Below are positions 56,640-64,000 of a stretch of DNA of 64,000 bases, one piece after another. Location: assembly GCF_021018805.1 (NCBI RefSeq), contig NC_086247.1:95683338-95747337 (forward strand), in the 5' to 3' direction. The notes under the pieces are model-generated. The model ran no database searches and was not told the origin of the DNA. It saw nothing but the letters and a program-made list of their open reading frames with translations. Origin of the DNA: Prinia subflava (taxonomy: Eukaryota > Chordata > Aves > Passeriformes > Cisticolidae). The position numbers and the translations under genes are program-made. Position 1 is the stretch's first letter. Each line of letters opens with the position of its first letter.

Positions 56640-58460
56640 TCAGGTTTTATGCTCCCTGTTGGGCTGAACCATGTACCCACTTAACTAATGCTGGTCTGGC
56701 TGCCACAGAAGGCTTTTCTCTCCACTAGTCACCTCAAGACATATAACCTGATGACCCACTCATGTGTCCACACAAAGAATATCCTTCAGTGCCCTTTGTG
56801 TTGAGACAAGCTTTTTTTTTTTTTTTACAATAATTGGTGAGCATTATTTATATACTCCCAGAGATAATTATTCTTTTGGTCATCTCCTCTGATCCTTCTG
56901 TTGTCAGAGAGTTTGGGTCAGATACATTGGTTGAAGATCAGAGAAACGAAACAGCAACGAAGAGTAGTTGGTCACTGAGTAAAATGTCAGGGCTTGAAGA
57001 GAGACAATGTAATTTTCATTAAGATTCAAGGGAAGTAAAATGCTTCAGCCTGCAGATATGTGTCTTGAAAGCTGCAGCTGCAGACTGTCATATATTGGTC
57101 ACCTTTCCTGTGTCATTTTGCTGCTTTACTACCAGATTTCTTTTGCCATATTCTGAGCAATTTACTATCCTCAGTAGTTTATTTTAAATTTTTTACCCTA
57201 ATTTATTAACTTCTAAGATGTCTTAATAAGCTCTAAATTTTTATGGTCTTTTATACTCCAAATTGGGAAAAGTACTCTATTTGAAAATATGCAACAAGTG
57301 AATTTTAGACATGGGATATGGGGATGTTTGAAACTAACTAAGCACTGCTAATATTTTCCCCAGATTCACTGGCTCTTAGATTATGTAAATTGATATCAAT
57401 TTCCATTTTATAGCAAGCAGAATCAAATTAATTAAATTTGTTCAATTCCTGATTTAAGAACATGAAGAAAGAAGTTTCAGTTTAGACAATGCTTATTTTT
57501 TTTAAGGAAGTGGGGTGGTAGTGGGGTGTAGGTTGTGGTGAGAGAGTAAGAAGATATAAATTCAGTTATTTAACATGAGATTTCTATATGTCACACACAC
57601 TTGTATGAGAACTCAGCAGAAAGCAAGATTTTTTTACATTTTGAAGCCAAGCCAGAACTAAAAAGAACTTTTTGTAGTAAAATGTTCAGTTGAGAAAACA
57701 AAGAAAATAAACCATGATACCGTAAAGGCATGACTTTTTTAACTATAAGAATTTGTTTCCCAAGTTTAACTTATTAATATTAAATGATCTTTTACACCTA
57801 ATTGTCATGACTTTCACTGTGCATTGTGAGGATTTCATGTCATCAGTTCAAGATTTTTTTTTTTGATCATTAAATAATAATTTAAAAAAATCCCTGTAAT
57901 TTTGTATTTCCTTCTAGAAATCAGAGTTTTAGAGCTCTTGAGGGCTGATGGAGATCATCAGCACATCCTAATTTTGTTGATTTTGAGGTACATTTTTGAA
58001 GAGCATGGGAGGATCTAAGGCTTCCTTGCTGAACTGCTATCTATATCTGGGGATGGTAAAGACAAATTTTCAGGAAAATCTTCAGCTGCAGTATGGCAAA
58101 ACACTAAAACTCAACACTCAAACTTGGTAGGAAAAGTCAAGACGTAAGCTAAGAATTCCATATAAATATGTGGCTAAAACAGCATATCAACATGTATTTT
58201 AAAACAGAATTTTTTAATAAAAACCCACATATCTGGCAATATATTAACAAAGGACTCTTTTTTAACTTTATTGGTGTTTCAATAATCTTCATTAATTAGA
58301 AAAAGGAGGCATTTTGAAATTTCAAACTGAAAAGGAATGGAGTTTAGGAAGTTTTTATTTTATTTTTTATTTTATTTTGTTGGGTTTTATTTTTTATGGA
58401 AAGAGGAAAAAGCAAGATCTTAGATTAACTGTAAACTGACATTGCTGTTATTTGATTTAA
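56640..58460. other. Unannotated AT-rich stretch
   Basis: No coding signature, RNA gene or identifiable mobile element seen. It has several poly-T runs. Confidence 0.5.
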
Positions 58461-58466
58461 AAAAAA

Positions 58467-58626
58467 TATTTACTTTTCAGTTAGATAACATTAAGGTTTG
58501 ATGTTGATATTTAAATAGAAATGTAAATTTAAAGCAAAATTCCAATTCTATGAATTAATCTACAGATCAATTAAACAGAATGAATGAAATTTCACTCTTA
58601 AAAGTAAATATACTCCCTTGCATCCC
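58467..58626 (+). repeat. Presumed source copy of the 160-bp duplicated block
   Basis: Single-copy-looking AT-rich sequence matching 55999-56159. Because the other copy interrupts a CR1, this one is taken as the source. An AT-rich (TTTTA)n tract lies nearby at 58352-58396. Confidence 0.8.
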
Positions 58627-59080
58627 TTTCAATTTTCCGTTTTCCAAAGATTTAACTTTGTTAAAACCTGAAGGCAGTAGTAGGGAAAATATTGCTTTTC
58701 CTGATAGAAGTGGTAGAATTTTTTGTAAGTTGTGATTTTTTTAAATTCCAGAGTTTAGCACTCCTTTTTTGTAAATATGGTTCATAGTAGGCTTGAGGAA
58801 GATAATTACTATTTTCAACATTTGACAAAAGTTATTAAGCTTGGTGCTTTTTTTTGCACTCAGCTATATGCTACAGGAAGACCTTACACAGCATAGAGAA
58901 ATAACCAATCTGTATTTTTTTTCCTTAAACTGATGCAGAATTTTGAAATGAAACTAGTAGGAAATATGTGCATGATCTCATTATTGCTTTGTGATCATTG
59001 CACAAAACAATAATGCAATAAATATTTTTAATAAGACCAGAAACCTTGATTGCTTTAAGATTTTATTTCTATTGCTATAG

Positions 59081-59177
59081 TGAATCTGAGAAAACTGTAA
59101 TGCAACCACTTAAGCAACCTCCTGCCATGGAAGCAATCCAAAAATCAGAACAAAAGCCTCCTACAGACTGGATGTGA
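59081..59177 (+). CDS. Candidate terminal coding exon, gene unidentified
   Basis: After a plausible acceptor (ttatttctattgctatag) one frame reads ESEKTVMQPLKQPPAMEAIQ then KSEQKPPTDWM and TGA. The residue mix is protein-like, and the phase would require two bases from an upstream exon. I could not find that exon, and the family is unknown. The synteny partner ZDHHC11 would be transcribed on this strand, but no DHHC exon was seen, so no name is given. Confidence 0.28.
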
Positions 59178-59179
59178 CG

Positions 59180-62100
59180 CCTTCGATTGTTATCATTCAG
59201 CACACATCTTAGTAAACTAGCAACCTTTCCTAGTTCTAGTCCTAGAATGCTGCAGCTTCTTGTCTAGTGGGGAGAGACCAGGTAAGTGTATTTGGAAGGA
59301 AAAGTGTCCAGATCTTCCATTGGAGCTTCTAATTTTACAGCAGATGTGGTGGGCAGCTGGTTTGGATATATGTTAAAAAGGCATGAGACAATTGCACACT
59401 TCTTTAACGGTTTAATCTTAAAGGAAAATGCAGTGTACCTCTCTGAATAGCTTCTTGTAATGAACATTACTGACATTATTTCCATTTCTGCTCTCTTCTG
59501 GTCTTTGGGGATATGTCTTTTTGCCTGCTGCTGAGAAAACAGCTGAGATGAGTTGCACAGGAATACAACATGGCAAGGAAAGGGTACGGAAAAAGCAAGT
59601 TTTTGCCACCTGTCCTAGTATCCTTCTCCCCCAAACAGCAGTAGGAAAACTAAGCCAAGCATTCCAGGTCTTTGCCACATGTTTGCCTCATATTACACCA
59701 TCTCCTTTTGTTGTTTGTGGGAGCAATTTAGATCCATTCTGCTCATCCTTAGAACAGCTGCCTTCAATCTTGCCTGGATCATTGAGAAAAATCGAAGCAG
59801 TTTGGAGGCAATTTAATGAGGACGCAGAAATAGAATTGATATTATGGACAGGCAGTTTACATATTACTGGTTCTCTGGTAAACTGAGAATTATTTTATTT
59901 TTATGAGACACCCATATTTTGGTGAAAAGAACAGATTTGCTTTTCAAAAGGTTAGGTGTTGTCTGACAAATAATTCCTAGAAGCCTACAGCTACAAAGGA
60001 AACCTGCAGACCTAGTCCTTTTCTGTGTTAAAAATCCAGGTTTGAAACAATCAAACCATACTCTCATCTTTAGGTAAATACCCTCTGTAAAGTGTAAGAG
60101 AAACATGAAAAATCACCTGAGTATTAACAGAAGAGTTAGAAAAGTGTTAAATCCATCTTCAGAGAACTTGAAGCTAAATATATCATTCACAAAATTGTGA
60201 CATAAGTCTGCTGGGGCTTTTTTACTCATGTACGTATAGTACCAAGATGACTTGACACAGGCATAAATATTCTTATCCTGATGCCTCGAGGCTGCCCTGA
60301 TGCTGAACACTGGCCTTGTGGGTGGCAATGTTCAGAAAGATGCTTGTCCCAATAACTGCAATGCAGGAGGAAGAGGTGCAAGAAAGCATTCTTGCACCCT
60401 GGCAAAAGAGAATGGGAACAAAATTCAGAAAGTGTATTCAAAATTTAGATTAAGGTTCATGTTAGTTTTACTAGAAAAAACCAGTAGCAGTACTGCAGGG
60501 AAAATAACAAGTGTATTTTGTGGTGTCACAGAAAAGATTTAGACAATCCTTGAGTTCAGCACAGTCTGAAACTTCTTTAGCCTATGCAAGAGATTTCAGT
60601 GGGCCTCTTAGCCACTGAAATAAGAAAGAAATCACTTTATACCACAGAAAATGAGAGGCATTGATAAGCTCTGGCAAGCATTTTAACTATTACGTTATTT
60701 TCCAAAACACTGTTCTTAGATCTATTGTGACTGTTTCATGACAAAGGCATTCCAACAAAACCAAATCTATCTAATCTCAGAAGACCTATTTTTATTTGTT
60801 AGTTCTTTATTTTGCTACTGGTTATTGGCAAGTGTTTGAAATTTCCTTTGTTAAATTGAAGGAATATTTCACTTTTTTTTCAGAAAGAGAAATTGTGTGC
60901 TTTATATCAATTTTTTCCTACCTTGCCTAGTCCAAGGCATACAGAATTGAACAATTGCTTTAAAATGAGAAGTAAACAATCACAAGAATGTTTCTATGTA
61001 AGGAGTGTCAAAACATTGGCATATGAGAACCTGAGCTCTATGCTTTCATGTTAGTATTTAAAAATATTTTAAACATGTGGAACTACAATAGGTTCTGCAT
61101 ATTCTTCCTACAAAGCAACAAGTGAACTTCCTTCTTGCAGGATCTTTGATTCAAGATTAAAATCTTAATGTGGGAAATAGTGTTCATTCTGGAGACCCCA
61201 CACATGAAGTTCTGTAAACGTCCTTTCAATCTAGATCATGTTATTTTACCTTTGAAGTTGCAGCAAGTGCTTGCATAGATATTTTTCTGTAGTGCAAACA
61301 GAATTCTGAAAGGAAAAGGTTCCTTTTGTAGTCTGCAAGCTGGCTCAGTGTTGTTTTGTTCACCTGTAAATTCCATGTGGCTTGTGGGGAGTGGCACATT
61401 GTTCCCTCAGGAGATTACAAATGTCTGTGTAAAGAAGTGGCCAAATATGTTTCTTGTAATCTGGGTTGCTGTAAAAGATACAAACTGTCTTGGCTGTCTC
61501 AAATTTTGCCTGGAGGGTATTGAGATACACTGTGGGTGTGTTTGTGCACACTCATCTAAACTGAGTGTATTTTAGCCCACACTGAAATGAAAGTGCACTT
61601 TGATGATTGATATTCCCGATAAATAAAAGCTTTGAACAGGAACAAATGTACTTCTAAATTAGTGCACTTTGTTAACTAACAATTTGAATAGTAGGAAGGC
61701 TGGCCAGGGAGCAACTGATCCACTTCCCTGAGCCCTGATTCTGGCTACTCCAGCCTATTTTGCTGACAATCAAGAACCACATGCTTTGCTGGTTTTCAAT
61801 TCACAGTCTTGAGTATAAATTAAGAGTTAATCAGAGTAAGTGTGAACTACTTTAGAAGAGTGTTTGTCAAAGTACTGAAAACTTGCAGTGAAAAAATTCT
61901 TGTGGAGGCATCAGGCACCTTTGAGAGTATTGTGTAGATCAGTCTTTCTTTTTTCCTGCTACTTGTTATAGTCCACATATGTATGGTGATGGAACCAAGG
62001 AGAACAATTTTCTATGTTATGAGGATACATACTGTGTTTCTCTGCTTGGCTTTAAGTCCCAGGAGAGTTATTTCAGCCTCTCATTAAAACCTCACGTAAA

Positions 62101-62390
62101 ACAGAGAGGGTGATCATGTAGCGATATAAGCTTTGTTGCCTTAAAAAGTGATACTCTATCCATGATGAAAAATGGGTGGGACCAGAAGTAGACATTTCTG
62201 TTTGCTGGTTCTTAACAGGGAGCCACATATGATTTGTTCCAGTATCTTTAACTTCAGAAGTAACTGCTGTAGGAATGAAAGAATGGATTTGTCCGTCTCC
62301 CACATTAAAGGTTGTATGCAGCCAGACCACCACCAGATGGATAGCAGAGTTTGCAATGTTAAATATGCCTAAAATATGGGGAGCTGTTAG
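59180..62390. other. Stretch without a supported gene
   Basis: Contains a 121-codon plus-strand ORF (59521-59886) of unrecognised content and several shorter frames. An AATAAA lies near 61,622, which could end a transcript using the candidate exon at 59081. Confidence 0.45.
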
Positions 62391-62397
62391 TGGTCAG

Positions 62398-62835
62398 TGT
62401 GTTAGGAGTACATTTAGTGCTCATTTACGGAGTACAGCTCCGAGTGCACCTGCAGCTGGAGCTGCAGGTTGGGCTCTGGGTATGGGAGCCCAAGCCCCAG
62501 GCAAGAGGCCATGACCTGCCCAGGGACCTGTGGCCCAGCCAGGTAACTGGACACTCAGAGACACTTCAGGAGCTCATGATTCCAGACTTCGCCATGCATA
62601 GACTGTGAGATTATAAAAGCCCAGGGATTCCTTTGTTCAGGGTGCCTCCTTGGAGACACTCATCTCAAACTGTTATTTTGTTATTACCCCAAGATTTAAT
62701 TATTTTGAGAGACTCAGCTAAGGGAAACCTGGGGTTGAGCCCATAAGGAAACCTGGTCTGACTGGGAGTATGGGGGATGCAGCTGCCAAAGGGGCCTTGG
62801 TCCCAGATTAGGTGATGCCAGAGTTGGCTCCTCAA
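62398..62835 (+). mobile_element. LTR-like block
   Basis: A 438-bp GC-richer island starting tgtgttagg with a TATA-like ttataaaagccc at 62611 and ggtgcctccttggagacac after it, the arrangement of a retroviral promoter and R region. The 7-bp direct repeat tggtcag flanks it (62391-62397 and 62836-62842). The 3' end lacks a clean CA, and the family is unknown. Confidence 0.4.
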
Positions 62836-62849
62836 TGGTCAGACAGGGA

Positions 62850-64000
62850 GGTCTCCTTAACAATTGTCCTCCTTTGACCATCCAACTGTTGACTGAAATT
62901 ATCTTGTAGAATTAAAAGTTTTAGTGGGTTCTACAACACTTTACCTGTCATCAGTCACTTTTGCCACATACATGGGCAAGAACAGCTGGCTGAGTGGAAT
63001 GGGGTGGTGCAAGTGGATATTTCAGTGAGAAAGATCTGGAGGTATCAAACTAAGAATAAGGTGGTAACAGATTACTTTGCAGTAACCTGAGTCTTTCCTT
63101 TAGATTTAACTCCTTGATGTTTTACTGCCTTTTCAAAGCTGATAAGATCTTCAAGCCCTGATTAACCCCAGTTAAATGCTATTTTGAGGAACAAAGAGTG
63201 CAGAAAGTCTCTTGCACATTTTGTGCTGGTGAAGTGCACAGAATTTGTCAGCAGGTTATAGTCTGCTTTGAGTATTCTCAGTTCAAGCCACTTTGGATAA
63301 GGTTCTGGAGTTTAATTTTGTCACCATTTTGATGTCTATTTATATATTTATATCATCACTACATGACTAATGTCATGTAACAGCTGTAAGAGTGTAAGCA
63401 AAAACTGTACTTTCTGTGTTGCCCTGCTTTTTGTAGCCTTTGCATCTGCTTTGACAGGGCTTTCTGCCAAGCTCGAAGTGGCTGGAATATTCACTGAAAT
63501 AAAAATTGCTGTCAATGTTTAAATATGCAAGTATTTGTGGTGATTGGTTAACTGGAGCACTTCATGCAGGACCTGCTAAGATTAAGGTTACACTGGAAAT
63601 AACTTTTTCTAAAAATCAGCAACAACAAAAGAACAGACTTGTGTAATTTCATTTTTAATGTGTTTTTCATTTAATTACTTTTATAGAAATTACTAATGTA
63701 TTTGTTTTCAATATCTAGAATTAACTTTTTTTGATTTTTTTTCATGCATTCATTTTTTCTGTTTGATTTTTTTCGCCCATGTACTGTGTGAGTCAGATCT
63801 GTTAATGCAAGGTGTGGATTTCTGGCAGTATCTCAAGTAAATACATCATGGAATCATCTGTTTGTTGTTCAACTGATAGCACTCATGTACTCTACAGCCC
63901 AAGAAGTAAATGATCACCTTTAAATAATTTTGGTGAAAAATCCTGAGATGGAGCAGATACTAGCTTTCAAGGCTATACTTTGGGTTTAGCTTGTTCACTT
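62850..64000. other. Right-hand end, no gene recognised
   Basis: AT-rich sequence to the end of the window. No supported exon or repeat. Confidence 0.45.

Noticed and set aside
59521..59886. 121-codon plus-strand ORF
   Set aside because: Non-repetitive but unrecognised, no promoter or splice signals, and a length reachable by chance.

Overview
The window is vertebrate nuclear DNA, almost certainly from a bird. It holds two intron-containing vertebrate genes with canonical GT/AG splice sites, several CR1 LINE fragments of the avian type, and retroviral LTRs. There are no bacterial-style operons. The ERV/LTR load and LTR style suggest a songbird, but that is inference and no species is claimed.

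Layout. 1-2,200: downstream flank with one CR1 fragment and no gene recognised. 2,287-14,048 (minus strand): complete TRIP13, 13 coding exons, which I splice by eye into a 432-residue AAA+ ATPase. 14,049-14,538: a 490-bp GC-rich, CpG-rich interval between two start codons, acting as a shared bidirectional promoter. 14,539-38,055 (plus strand): complete BRD9, 16 coding exons, 626 residues, followed by a 3' UTR of about 0.8 kb. The head-to-head TRIP13/BRD9 pair is a conserved vertebrate arrangement. TRIP13 remodels HORMA proteins (HORMAD, MAD2) in meiosis and the spindle checkpoint; BRD9 is the bromodomain subunit of the non-canonical BAF chromatin remodeller.

38,900-48,300: about 9 kb without a recognised gene. 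48,306-56,630: a mobile-element cluster. In it a minus-strand CR1 is split by a solo LTR with a 6-bp target duplication. A decayed endogenous retrovirus (50,719-55,183, minus strand) carries a tRNA-Phe-type primer site, a gag start with a PPPY motif, a GC-rich minisatellite reading through as repeat peptides, no recognisable pol, and a gammaretrovirus-type env broken by stops and frameshifts. Its 5' LTR is split by a solo LTR of another family. Next to it lie a third LTR type and another CR1, which is itself interrupted by a near copy of sequence found 2.4 kb away. 56,640-64,000: mostly unannotated AT-rich DNA with one candidate terminal coding exon (59,081-59,177) and one LTR-like block (62,398-62,835).

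No new defence or operon-like system is visible. The points most worth checking are an in-frame 72-nt candidate cassette exon in BRD9, an unidentified protein-like open stretch in BRD9 intron 3, the nested pol-less provirus with its gag minisatellite, and the local templated duplication. All coordinates and translations were worked out by reading; no database search was run.
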